Shown here one piece after another: positions 13,604-23,469 of a stretch of 49,896 nt of DNA; within the stretch, counting starts at the first letter, position 1, and each line of letters starts with the position of its first letter. The stretch comes from a virus: IMG/VR virus record IMGVR_UViG_3300021371_000025, positions 1-49,896 of that record. One strand, written 5' to 3'. Made by a program: the position numbers and the translations under genes. The notes under the pieces were generated by a model that had not been told where the DNA came from, made no database searches, and saw only the letters and a program-made list of their open reading frames with translations.

Positions 13604-15220
13604 ATGGCATCAGGACAACCCTTTTCAGTATCGTTAGCAGGTGGATTAGATAAGTCTACAAACTCGTTAGCTTTACTACAGACACCCGGAGTAGCTACAA
13701 AGTTAAGAAACTTTGAAGTCTCTATAGAAGGTGGATACAGAAGAATTAATGGATATACTCTGTTTGGTGCTGGAAGTTCAGTAAGACCAAATAGTAATAA
13801 TCCAGTTAGAGGATTAGCTATTTATGCTGACGGAGTTGTTGCAGTTGTAGGTAACAATGTTTATTTTAGTGTAGATGGAACAAGCTGGTTGCAAATAAAT
13901 AAAGATAGTGTAGATGCTTCCGGAGATAACTACGCTACTTTTAATGGACGTAGTGAATTAACTTTAACAACAGTAGAACAATGTGAGTTTACAATATATG
14001 AAGGACTTACAGATTATGGTGAATTAGTTATAACTGATAAAAGTGGTGCAAACAAACCATTTTTATTTTATATGACAGGAACAGGTGGATTAAGTACAAG
14101 AACTTTTTTTGCTAAACAAATAACTTTTGACCATACTAAAACAGCTAAATTTTGTACAGTACACGATAACCATTTAGTAGTAGCTGGAAATCCTACAGAA
14201 CCTCAAACTATTTATTACAGTCATACAGGAGACATAGATAACTTTAGTGGTACTGGAGCAGGAAGTATTACCCTAGAAGATAAAATTGTAGGATTAAAAA
14301 GTTTTCGTAAAGAATTATTTATTTTTTGTAGAAACTCATTATTTAAACTAGAAAACATAAATAATAGTTCTACTATACAAGTTACACCTATTACAAAAAA
14401 CGTAGGGTGTATAGATGGACAAACAATACAAGAGATAGCAGGTGACTTAATATTTTTAGCACCTGATGGATTTAGAACAGTAGCCGGTACAGCAAGAATT
14501 GGAGACGTTGAATTAGGAACTATTAGTCAAAACATTCAACCAATAATAAATGATATTGTTCAAGGTGGAGCAATATATGAATTTAGTAGTGTTGTTATTA
14601 GAAACAAGTCTCAATATAGAATGTTTTATAGTAACACTTCAGATTCTACATCAACTTCAAAAGGCTTAATAGGTGTATTAAAACCAAATGGATTTGAATG
14701 GTCAGAAACTTTAGGAATACAAGCACCTGCAATAACATCAGGATTTGCTTACGATGGAGAAGAAAAGTTTTATCACGGAGATAGAAACGGTTATATTTAT
14801 AATCATAACGTAGGTAATACTTTTAATTCAGAAGGTGTAGAAACAGCAATAAGTGCTGAGTATCAATCTCCTGATTATGATTATGGAGACTTAGGAACTT
14901 TAAAAACTTTAGACTATATAAAATTATCTATAAGACCTGAAGCATTAGCACAACCTACTTTAAGAATTAGATTTGATTACGATAGTAACGAAACACCACA
15001 ACCACCAGATATTGAATTAACTGCAGTACCAGAACCTGCTCTTTTTGGAACCGCTAAATTTAACTTACAAGCTTTTGGAGCTTCTGAACAACCATTAGTT
15101 AGACAAGCTTTAACTGGAAGTGGACACAGTAATTTTTTTAGAATTTTTAGTTCAGATACAAGAGCACCTTATACTATAAACGGTATTTACATAAATTATA
15201 GACCTGCAGGAAGGCAATAG
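13604..15220 (+). CDS. Tail nozzle protein (T7 gp12-like)
   Basis: The 538-aa, beta-rich protein begins MASGQPFSVSLAGGLDKSTN and contains GVATKLRNFEVSIEGGYRRI and NGYTLFGAG. This opening, with repeated blade-like segments such as VVAVVGNNVYFSVDGTSW, matches the tail hub/nozzle family in T7-like marine phages. It would form the hexameric tail tip bound to the adaptor. It starts immediately after the gp11-like stop. Confidence 0.75.
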   Translation: MASGQPFSVSLAGGLDKSTNSLALLQTPGVATKLRNFEVSIEGGYRRINGYTLFGAGSSVRPNSNNPVRGLAIYADGVVAVVGNNVYFSVDGTSWLQINKDSVDASGDNYATFNGRSELTLTTVEQCEFTIYEGLTDYGELVITDKSGANKPFLFYMTGTGGLSTRTFFAKQITFDHTKTAKFCTVHDNHLVVAGNPTEPQTIYYSHTGDIDNFSGTGAGSITLEDKIVGLKSFRKELFIFCRNSLFKLENINNSSTIQVTPITKNVGCIDGQTIQEIAGDLIFLAPDGFRTVAGTARIGDVELGTISQNIQPIINDIVQGGAIYEFSSVVIRNKSQYRMFYSNTSDSTSTSKGLIGVLKPNGFEWSETLGIQAPAITSGFAYDGEEKFYHGDRNGYIYNHNVGNTFNSEGVETAISAEYQSPDYDYGDLGTLKTLDYIKLSIRPEALAQPTLRIRFDYDSNETPQPPDIELTAVPEPALFGTAKFNLQAFGASEQPLVRQALTGSGHSNFFRIFSSDTRAPYTINGIYINYRPAGRQ

Positions 15221-15232
15221 GAGAAATATAAA

Positions 15233-18200
15233 ATGGGACAGACATATACACGACAAAGTTCTTTTGCAGATGGAGATACTATTACTGCAGCACTTTTTAA
15301 TAACGAGTATAATCAATTAGTAAATGCATTTAGCTATAGTGCTACAAATGCAGCTACAACTGGACACAGACATGATGGCAGTGCAGGAGAAGGCGGTAAC
15401 ATTCCACAAATAGGAGATTTAGATTTTCTTAATAAGATTGTTGTAGATAGTACCAATAATAGATGGGGATTTTATGTACAAGTATCTACTAATACAGTAG
15501 AACAAATTAGATTACAAGATGGTGCATTACTACCTGTTACAGATAGTGATGTAGATTTAGGTACAAGTTCATTATACTTTAAAGATGCTTATATAGATTC
15601 AATTACTACAACTGGTAATGTTGCAGTAGGTGGTAATCTAACAGTCACAGGTACTACAACTTTTAACGGTGGTACAATCACTATGGGTGATGCAGCTACT
15701 GACAATGTTGTATTCGGTGCTGATGTAGACTCTAACATTATCCCAGACGATGATGACAGTTATGACTTAGGTAGTTCTTCACAAGAGTGGAGAAACCTTT
15801 ACATAGATGGTACTGCAAACATTGATAGCCTTGTAGCTGATACAGCAGACATTAACGGTGGTACTATTGATGGTGCTGTTATTGGTGGTTCAAGTGCTGC
15901 AGCTATTACAGGTACAACAATTACAGGTACAGCTATTACTGGTACAAGCTTTGTAATTGGTAGTGCTGATATCTCTGAAGCAGAATTAGAAATACTAGAT
16001 GGTGCTACAGTCACTACAGATGAACTTAATATCCTTGATGGAGTTACAAGTACTACAGCAGAAATTAACTTGTTAGATGGTGTAACTTCTACAACTGCAG
16101 AACTAAACATCTTAGATGGAGTTACAAGCACTGCTGCTGAATTAAATATATTAGATGGAGTAACTAGTACAACTGCAGAATTAAACATCTTAGACGGTGT
16201 TACAGCTAGTGCAGCAGACATTAATCTTATAGATGGTATAACTAACGGAACTGTTATAGCAAGTAAAGCAATTATCACAGATGCTAACAAAGACATTACA
16301 GGTGGTAGAAACATTACTATTACCGGTGAATTAGATGCAGCTACACTAGACATTTCAGGTAATGCAGATATTGATGGTACTTTAGAAACTGATGCACTAT
16401 CTATAAATGGTACAACAGTTACAAGTACTGCTGCAGAGTTAAATATTCTTGATGGGGTTACAGCTACAGCAGCAGAGATAAATGCTCTTGATGGTATTAC
16501 TTCAACAGTTGCAGAACTTAATATCCTTGACGGTGTTACAAGCACTGCAGCCGAATTAAATCTTTTAGATGGTAAAGCTTTCCTTGATGAAGATGACATG
16601 TCTTCAAACAGTGCTACAGGTATAGCATCTCAACAATCTATTAAAGCTTATGTAGATACACAAATTACTGCAGAAGACTTAGACATCACTACTGATAGTG
16701 GCACGATAGCTATAGACTTAGATAGTGAAACATTAACTGTATCAGGTGGTACAGGTCTTGATAGTTCTGCAACAGGTAATGCAGTTACTTTAGCAATTGA
16801 TAGTACAGTTGCTACACTTACAGGCTCACAAACTTTAACAAACAAATCACTAACTGCTCCTACACTTACAGGTACTGCTGTAGTAGCTTCACTAGACATT
16901 TCAGGAGATATAGACGTAGACGGAACTACTAACCTAGATGTAGTAGATATAGACGGAGCTGTAGATATGGCTTCTACACTTAATGTTTCAGGAGCTATAA
17001 CAGGAACACTAGCTACAGCAGCTCAACCTAATATTACAAGTGTTGGCACGCTTACAGGTTTAAACGTTGCAGGAACTCCAACCTTTGATGGTTTGACTGT
17101 TGATGGTACAGGTTCTTTTACTCAAAGCTCTAATGCTGCCACAGCATTAACCACATTTACAAACTCTAATGCAGGTGCTTCGGCAAGAGCTAGTATATCT
17201 TTTGCATCTGATACTGGTTCATCTGTTGTTGGTACTGTTTCAAGTGGTTGGACTGTTGATGCACTTAATGCTAACGAAACATTTATGTATGGTTCTAATG
17301 GTGTATCTTTGTTTGCTCCAGCATCACAAAATGTTCGTATTTTAGCTGGTGGCTCAGAAAGACTCAGAATTGATTCTTCAGGCAATGTTGGAATTGGAAC
17401 GACTAGTCCTTCAAATAAATTACACGTTCAAACAGATACAGCATCATTAACTAATCTAATTAACATCGATAACATAGATTCAAGTGGAAATGGTGGTGCT
17501 TTAGTATTTACACAAAACAACAGCTTAAAAGGTAGAATAAAATCTTATTTTGGTTCAGGAGCATGGACACTTGGTTTTGATACAGAAGATACAACTGATG
17601 CATTAAGTATAATAGATAATGGCAACGTTGGAATTGGAACGAGTAGTCCTGCACACAAATTAGTAGTAGCTGGAAGTTCGTCTACAGATTTTGATGCATT
17701 AATATTAAGAAACTCTAATGGTACAAATGGTTCTGCTGCTGTCTTAACTTTTGAGACATCTTCTGGTACAGAAGGTGATGATGCTGCTTCTGCTGCACAT
17801 ATTAAAGGTATAAGAGAAGATTCAGGAACAGATGGTGCTTTAGCTTTTTCAACAACTTTAGCTGGTACACCAACAGAAAGACTACGCGTTGATTCTTCAG
17901 GCAACGTTGGAATTAACAATACACAAGCAACAGCAATAAATAATGCAAGTGGATTAGGAAATTTAGTTGTTGGTTCAGGAAGTGGTGCTGAAGGTATTAC
18001 TATTTATTCAGGCTCAGATAGTTATGGTGGTTTGAATTTTGCAGATGCTACTTCAGGTGGTGGTTCTTATGCAGGATATATAAAATTTAATCATGTTGAT
18101 AATTCTTTTGGACATTTTATTGGCAATACAGAACGCATGAGAATTGACTCATCAGGCAATGTTGGAATCGGAACGACTGGTCCTGATTATAAATTACACT

Positions 18201-19516
18201 TACATAATTCTTCACAAAATTCTTATGTTTATATGTCAGGTGGTGGAAGTCTTGGCGAAACTTATGGTGGTTTTATTAGAGGTTATGGTGTTTCAGGCTC
18301 AGGTGGAAATTTAGATTTAGGTGTAAATGATGCTGGTAATCTTAGAACATCTATAAATATACAACCACAAGGTAATGCAGTTATTTTTAGTACAGCAGGT
18401 TCAGAAAGAATGCGTATTGATTCTTCAGGAAACTTAATTATGACTGCTGGTGGTACTATTCGTGCTGGTGGTGCAAATGATTTAATTTTAGATGCTGGTG
18501 AAAGTGGAACGCCTGATATTTATTTACAATCAGGTGGTTCTACAAAAGTTAAAATTGAAGGTAGTGATGGCAATGTTGGAATTGGAATTACATCACTAAA
18601 CGAGGGTAAGCTCCATGTTAAATCTGATGGTGCAGGTGAGGTTGAACTTCTTACTTTAGAAAACTCTACAGGCACAAATGGTAAAACTACTTTAACATTT
18701 AAAACCACATCAACTGATGCTACTAAATCAGCACAAATATTTGCAGAAAGAGTTAATGCTTCAGGTCATACTGATTTAGCATTCAGAACTTATAATGGTT
18801 CTACAACAGAGGCGGTCAGAATAGACCATGATGGCAACTTGTTGGTGGGTACTACTTCAATAGCTACGGCACAAAGCCCAACATCAACTGGTGTTTCTAT
18901 TCGTGGACCAATAGGAAGAATTGAAGCATCTGCCGATGGTACTACAAGTGCAATATTTAATAGAGATACTTCTGATGGAAGTATTATTAATTTTGCAAAA
19001 GACGGCTCAACAGTTGGAATTATTGGTGCTAAGGGTGGAGATTTAACTATTGGTACAGGTGTTGTTGGTTTAAGATTTCACGATGGCACAGGTAGTATAC
19101 GACCAATAACTACGGTTGATGGTACAGTAACAGATGATACTGTAGATTTAGGTACTACTGTAGCAAGATTTGATGACATCTACGCAACCAACGGCACAAT
19201 ACAAACTTCAGACAGGAACGAAAAACAAGACATAGAAGACTTAACAGATGCAGAAACTAGAGTAGCTGTTGCAGCTAAAGGACTATTAAGAAAGTTCAAG
19301 TGGAAGTCTGCTGTAGCTTCAAAAGGAGATAATGCTAGAATCCACTTTGGAATTATAGCTCAAGATTTACAAGATGCTTTTACTGCTGAAGGATTAGATG
19401 CGGGTGATTATGCTATGTTTATTAGTAACACTTGGACTGATGATGATGGAGTAGAACAAACAAGACTAGGAGTTCGTTATAGTGAATTACTAGCATTTAT
19501 AATTGCAGCAATTTAA
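15233..19516 (+). CDS. Tail fibre with C-terminal S74 chaperone domain
   Basis: This 1427-aa protein likely binds the host surface. The N-terminal 120 residues contain a conserved fibre anchor (FADGDTITAALFNNEYNQLV, GHRHDGS). Next come about nine 14-residue units of the type TTAELNILDGVTS (about 250-445), then at least five GNVGIGTTSP-type blocks between residues 710 and 1120. The end is a peptidase S74 intramolecular chaperone with TSDRNEKQDI carrying the Ser and Lys of the self-cleavage dyad. This domain drives trimerisation and is then removed in known families. It has AGGAGAAAT upstream. Confidence 0.9.
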   Translation: MGQTYTRQSSFADGDTITAALFNNEYNQLVNAFSYSATNAATTGHRHDGSAGEGGNIPQIGDLDFLNKIVVDSTNNRWGFYVQVSTNTVEQIRLQDGALLPVTDSDVDLGTSSLYFKDAYIDSITTTGNVAVGGNLTVTGTTTFNGGTITMGDAATDNVVFGADVDSNIIPDDDDSYDLGSSSQEWRNLYIDGTANIDSLVADTADINGGTIDGAVIGGSSAAAITGTTITGTAITGTSFVIGSADISEAELEILDGATVTTDELNILDGVTSTTAEINLLDGVTSTTAELNILDGVTSTAAELNILDGVTSTTAELNILDGVTASAADINLIDGITNGTVIASKAIITDANKDITGGRNITITGELDAATLDISGNADIDGTLETDALSINGTTVTSTAAELNILDGVTATAAEINALDGITSTVAELNILDGVTSTAAELNLLDGKAFLDEDDMSSNSATGIASQQSIKAYVDTQITAEDLDITTDSGTIAIDLDSETLTVSGGTGLDSSATGNAVTLAIDSTVATLTGSQTLTNKSLTAPTLTGTAVVASLDISGDIDVDGTTNLDVVDIDGAVDMASTLNVSGAITGTLATAAQPNITSVGTLTGLNVAGTPTFDGLTVDGTGSFTQSSNAATALTTFTNSNAGASARASISFASDTGSSVVGTVSSGWTVDALNANETFMYGSNGVSLFAPASQNVRILAGGSERLRIDSSGNVGIGTTSPSNKLHVQTDTASLTNLINIDNIDSSGNGGALVFTQNNSLKGRIKSYFGSGAWTLGFDTEDTTDALSIIDNGNVGIGTSSPAHKLVVAGSSSTDFDALILRNSNGTNGSAAVLTFETSSGTEGDDAASAAHIKGIREDSGTDGALAFSTTLAGTPTERLRVDSSGNVGINNTQATAINNASGLGNLVVGSGSGAEGITIYSGSDSYGGLNFADATSGGGSYAGYIKFNHVDNSFGHFIGNTERMRIDSSGNVGIGTTGPDYKLHLHNSSQNSYVYMSGGGSLGETYGGFIRGYGVSGSGGNLDLGVNDAGNLRTSINIQPQGNAVIFSTAGSERMRIDSSGNLIMTAGGTIRAGGANDLILDAGESGTPDIYLQSGGSTKVKIEGSDGNVGIGITSLNEGKLHVKSDGAGEVELLTLENSTGTNGKTTLTFKTTSTDATKSAQIFAERVNASGHTDLAFRTYNGSTTEAVRIDHDGNLLVGTTSIATAQSPTSTGVSIRGPIGRIEASADGTTSAIFNRDTSDGSIINFAKDGSTVGIIGAKGGDLTIGTGVVGLRFHDGTGSIRPITTVDGTVTDDTVDLGTTVARFDDIYATNGTIQTSDRNEKQDIEDLTDAETRVAVAAKGLLRKFKWKSAVASKGDNARIHFGIIAQDLQDAFTAEGLDAGDYAMFISNTWTDDDGVEQTRLGVRYSELLAFIIAAI
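15964..16580 (+). repeat. 42-nt repeats coding for ELNILDGVT units
   Basis: Two clusters (about 15964-16240 and 16420-16580) of near-identical 42-nt units lie in the tail-fibre gene. Third codon positions vary more than the protein, so the repeats are under coding selection. They are expected to give recombination and copy-number variation. Confidence 0.8.
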
Positions 19517-19533
19517 CAAATAGGAGAATAATT

Positions 19534-19878
19534 ATGGCAATAGGATATACTTGGAACGTGTCAACAGTTGATACTTACCCAACACTAGATAGTAATGCAG
19601 ACGTTGTTTATAACGTGCATTGGAGATTAACAGCAGAAGATGACGCTAATCAGGATGCTGATGGTAACAACTGGACTGCTACATCATACGGAACTCAATC
19701 TGTAGATACTTCAGACTTGTCAAGCTTTACAGCTTTTGCAGACTTAACAAGCTCTGACGTTCAAGGCTGGGTAGAAACTGCTATGGGTAGTGATGCTGTT
19801 ACAGCTTTAAAAGCTGGACTAGATGCTCAAATCGCATTACTTATCACACCAACATCCGTTACTAAAACAATCGGATAA
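19534..19878 (+). CDS. Small conserved virion-associated protein
   Basis: The 114-aa protein MAIGYTWNVSTVDTYPTLDS contains VVYNVHWRLTAEDD and ends TPTSVTKTIG. This layout is common next to fibre genes in marine phages (I recall it as DUF7936-like, tentatively). It has AGGAGAAT upstream. Role unknown, possibly a fibre accessory. Confidence 0.6.
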   Translation: MAIGYTWNVSTVDTYPTLDSNADVVYNVHWRLTAEDDANQDADGNNWTATSYGTQSVDTSDLSSFTAFADLTSSDVQGWVETAMGSDAVTALKAGLDAQIALLITPTSVTKTIG

Positions 19879-19883
19879 ACACT

Positions 19884-20126
19884 ATGGAATTAACACCTTA
19901 TTTATTTTGGAACATCTTTATAACTTTGGTGTTAGCTCCGGTGCTTTATAGCATTAAAAGTAATACACAAGAAAACAAAAGATTAGACATACTTTTAAAC
20001 AAGACTCGTGAAGAGATTGCAAAAGACTATGTAACCAAAAACGAAGTTAAAGATGATATGGGAATCCTCATGGATAGAATAGATAAAATCGGAGAAAAGC
20101 TTGACAAACTGTTCGAAGTCAAGTAA
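19884..20126 (+). CDS. Membrane-anchored coiled-coil protein
   Basis: The 80-aa protein has one N-terminal membrane span (YLFWNIFITLVLAPVLYSI) followed by a charged coiled coil (NKTREEIAKDYVTKNEVKDD, then MDRIDKIGEKLDKLF). This layout fits an inner-membrane spanin or a holin-like protein, but no outer-membrane spanin partner is visible beside it. A promoter for the next gene overlaps its 3' end. Confidence 0.6.
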   Translation: MELTPYLFWNIFITLVLAPVLYSIKSNTQENKRLDILLNKTREEIAKDYVTKNEVKDDMGILMDRIDKIGEKLDKLFEVK

Positions 20127-20129
20127 AAT
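20101..20129 (+). promoter_or_regulatory. Strong promoter before the ejection-protein genes
   Basis: TTGACA (20101-20106), 17-nt spacer, TAAAAT (20124-20129) match 11 of 12 consensus positions. The expected start near 20136 leaves a leader of only about 6 nt before the ATG at 20142, which has no clear ribosome site. Confidence 0.6.
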
Positions 20130-20141
20130 AGGTATATAACT

Positions 20142-23100
20142 ATGGCAAGAAAAAAACAACAAAAGAAAAGAAATAAAAAATATCAAGGAAAGTACGTTAC
20201 TGCTAACAGGGTAGATATGTCTAAAGGTGGAAGAGTAGGGTTTGCTCCGGGTGGAAAGAGTGATTTGTATGATTATGAACGTGAAGCTATTATAAATATT
20301 CCTGATGATGGTCCACCAGATAACCCACCACCAGATGACCCACCAGATAACCCACCACCGCCACCACCACCAGATGATACACCACCAATAGTTGATGAAT
20401 TAACTGAGCAAGAAAAAAAAGAACTTTTTGAATCTGAAAGAGGTTCTAGAGTTGTTGAAACAGGTAGAACTGCAGAAGAAATAGCTGCTGGAAAAATTCC
20501 AGATGTTCCTACTGCAGAAGTTGAAGACATTTCTTTAACAGGAACACTGGCTAAAACTGTTGAGTTTGAACCTACTAAAGAAATAGAAGCAGCTACAATT
20601 AAAAAACAACCTTTAGAAGATGTAGAAACAGGAAAAGCTGTTAAAGGTGTTGTAGATAAACAAATAGAAGCAGCTACTTTTAGTGCTATTGTAAAAACTC
20701 AACCAGCAGACGTACAAGCAGCTATACAAAAGTTTACTCCAGAATTAAAAAATAGAATAACAGCAAAAGTTCAAGAAATTGCAGAACGTGACCCAACACA
20801 AGCTGCTGAAATAGCTAGACAAGAAATAGAAAAAGCTTTAACACCAGAAGTTAAAGGTAGTCTTAGACCTATTTCTACAGTTCCGTACATTGCTCCTAAA
20901 GAAGCAGTTGAAGTTGCTCCTGTAGATGAAGCTGAAGTTACTAAAAGAATTGCACAAACTATATCTGAAAAAGAAAAAACAGATGTACTAGCTAATGTTA
21001 CAGGCGAGGGAGTAGATTTAAATAATATACCTCAATATGAATTAGCTAAACAAAGAACTGCACAAGTTGCAGAAGCTAATACAAAAATAGCACAAGAATT
21101 AGGAACAGCTCCAAGTGAAGATGCAGCTACTAGAGCTGGTATAACTTCTGATGGAGTTGCTAAAGGTGATGCTGCTCAGATAGGTGGTATACCAACTTTT
21201 CAAGCTGCATCAAGACAGGCAGTAACTGGAACAGCTCGTACAACTGCAGCAGCAGATATGTTAGCTGTCGTTGGTGAACTACCTCCAGAAGTAACAGCAG
21301 CAGTTATAGAAGACCCTGCAACAGTTGAAGCTAAAATAGATACTGAACCTGTTAATGTTATAGCTGCAGTAGCAGCACTTCCAAAAGAAGCTTTAGTATC
21401 TACACAGATGGAAAACTTACTTGCAGGTATTGAAGATAATAAAACACCTATATGGGCTAGACCTGCTGTAGATGCAGTTAATCAAATGATGGCTCAAAGA
21501 GGTTTAAATGCTTCTACTGTAGGAAGAGATGCTTTGTTTAATGCTATTATTCAAAGTGCTTTACCAATTGCACAAAGCAATGCTACAGCTTTACAAGCTA
21601 GAGCAACTCAAAATTTAAGTAACGAACAACAAGCAAACTTACAACAAGCTAGTCAAGTAATGCAACAAAGAATGACTAATCTTGCTAACCAACAAACAGC
21701 AGCTTCACAAACTGCACAAATGGCACAACAAGTTGTATTAAAGCAGGGTGAGTTTGAACAACAAGCAGTTCTAACTACAGCTCAACAAGAGCAACAAGTT
21801 AGAATGACTAACATTCAAAATGCTCAACAAAGAGCTTCTCAAGAATCTTCACAAAGACAACAAGCTGCTTTAGCTAATTTAGATGTTGGTGCTAAAATGG
21901 ACCTTGCAAATCTTGAACAGCTTAATGCAGCTTCAAGAGAAAACATGTCTGCTGAACAACAAGGAAGATTAACAGAGTATCAAGCAAAAGTTAATAGAAC
22001 TATGCGACAAGCAGAGCTTGAACAAGACATGGAAAAAGTTAATCTTGATGCTAGACTTAGAGTTGAATTAACTAATCTATCAGAGTTAAACGCTGCTGCT
22101 AGAGAATCAATGTCTAATGAACAGCAAATGAGATTAGCAAATCTTAATGTTCTTGTAGACTTTAAAAAGACTAATGTTAATTTAGCACAACAAATGGACT
22201 TAGCAAATATGTCTGCTGAGAACCAAATGGAACTTGCAAACTTGCAAGAAAGAGCTGCTGCAGATAGTGCAAACTTTACAGAAGCCAATAGATTTAGATT
22301 ACAAGAGTTAGCAACTACTGCTTCTGTTTTATCTCAAAATGCTGAACTAAGACAAAAAGCAGAAATGGCTAAACTAGGTGCTGAAGAAAAAATAGCACTA
22401 GCAAACTTAACAGCTAAAAACCAAGCAGATAGCGAAAGCATGTCTGCAGAGAATCAGATAGAGTTAGCAAATCTTAATAAGCGTATGGCTGTTGCTCAAA
22501 CAAATGCACAGTTAGCACAGCAGTTAGGACTTGCAGAGCTTTCAAATGAGCAACAAACTGGAATGACCAATGCTCAGATTAATGCGAATCTTGACATGGC
22601 TCAATTTAGTTTTGACCAACAGAAAGCTTTAGCTGATAGTAAGTTTATGCAAACAGCTACTCTTAGTAATTTTAATGCTGACCAACAAGCTATTATGCAA
22701 GATGCTACAAGTTTAGCTTCAATGGATTTAGCGAACTTAGATGCTAGAACTAAACTATCTGCACAAAATGCACAAGCTTTTTTACAAGTAGATATGGCTA
22801 ATCTTAGTAATCAACAACAAGCTAATATTTTAGAAGCTCAACAAAATCAACAAAGATTATTAAGCAATCAGTCTTTTCAAAATGCTGCAGCTCAGTTTAA
22901 TGCAACATCTGAAAACCAAACTAATCAGTTTATGGCTAGTCTTAATGCACAAATGAGTCAATTTAACGTAGCTCAATTAAATAATATGGAGCAGTTTAAT
23001 GTTCAGTCTGAAAATGCTGCAAATGCTAGAGATGCGAATAGAGTTGCAGATGTTAATAAATCAAATGCTGCTATATTGAATCAAGTAAATCAATTTAATG

Positions 23101-23447
23101 CACAGTTAGATTATAATAGACAACAGTGGAATGCTGCTAATGAACAAGCAGTAATTAATTCTAATGTTAATTGGAGAAGACAATCAAACATGGCAAACAC
23201 TGCAGCACAGAATGCTGTTAATCAACAGAACGCACAGAATGCTTTTGGTTTAACTTCATCAGCTTTATCTTTTTTATGGCAAGAATTAAGAGACCAAGCA
23301 GACTATGATTTTAGGTTTGCTGAAAATTCTGCTAATAGAAAATTACAAGCTATGATAGCTGCTGCAAGTTCTGAAGGAGATGCTGCAAAAAACTGGTCAA
23401 CTAATTTTACTAATGCATCAAATACTATAGATAGAATATTTGGATAG
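20142..23447 (+). CDS. Large Gln/Asn/Ala-rich internal virion (ejection) protein
   Basis: This 1101-aa protein has a basic start (MARKKQQKKRNKK), the motif SKGGRVGFAPGG (about 25-36), a Pro/Asp-rich linker (about 50-80) and an acidic helical part. From about 440 to 1000 comes a long series of repeats of the type MSxEQQxxLANLN, which would form an extended alpha-helical rod. By position it resembles T7 internal core proteins that are ejected into the host envelope. It is much longer and more repetitive than T7 gp14 or gp15. Family assignment is by context and composition only. Confidence 0.6.
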   Translation: MARKKQQKKRNKKYQGKYVTANRVDMSKGGRVGFAPGGKSDLYDYEREAIINIPDDGPPDNPPPDDPPDNPPPPPPPDDTPPIVDELTEQEKKELFESERGSRVVETGRTAEEIAAGKIPDVPTAEVEDISLTGTLAKTVEFEPTKEIEAATIKKQPLEDVETGKAVKGVVDKQIEAATFSAIVKTQPADVQAAIQKFTPELKNRITAKVQEIAERDPTQAAEIARQEIEKALTPEVKGSLRPISTVPYIAPKEAVEVAPVDEAEVTKRIAQTISEKEKTDVLANVTGEGVDLNNIPQYELAKQRTAQVAEANTKIAQELGTAPSEDAATRAGITSDGVAKGDAAQIGGIPTFQAASRQAVTGTARTTAAADMLAVVGELPPEVTAAVIEDPATVEAKIDTEPVNVIAAVAALPKEALVSTQMENLLAGIEDNKTPIWARPAVDAVNQMMAQRGLNASTVGRDALFNAIIQSALPIAQSNATALQARATQNLSNEQQANLQQASQVMQQRMTNLANQQTAASQTAQMAQQVVLKQGEFEQQAVLTTAQQEQQVRMTNIQNAQQRASQESSQRQQAALANLDVGAKMDLANLEQLNAASRENMSAEQQGRLTEYQAKVNRTMRQAELEQDMEKVNLDARLRVELTNLSELNAAARESMSNEQQMRLANLNVLVDFKKTNVNLAQQMDLANMSAENQMELANLQERAAADSANFTEANRFRLQELATTASVLSQNAELRQKAEMAKLGAEEKIALANLTAKNQADSESMSAENQIELANLNKRMAVAQTNAQLAQQLGLAELSNEQQTGMTNAQINANLDMAQFSFDQQKALADSKFMQTATLSNFNADQQAIMQDATSLASMDLANLDARTKLSAQNAQAFLQVDMANLSNQQQANILEAQQNQQRLLSNQSFQNAAAQFNATSENQTNQFMASLNAQMSQFNVAQLNNMEQFNVQSENAANARDANRVADVNKSNAAILNQVNQFNAQLDYNRQQWNAANEQAVINSNVNWRRQSNMANTAAQNAVNQQNAQNAFGLTSSALSFLWQELRDQADYDFRFAENSANRKLQAMIAAASSEGDAAKNWSTNFTNASNTIDRIFG

Positions 23448-23469
23448 AAATAAATAGGAGAACATACAC

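Noticed and set aside
15799-16599. 266-aa open frame on the minus strand within the tail-fibre gene
   Set aside because: It is a mirror of the 42-nt repeats (Ser/Val/Pro-rich), has no ribosome site and lies inside a clear gene.
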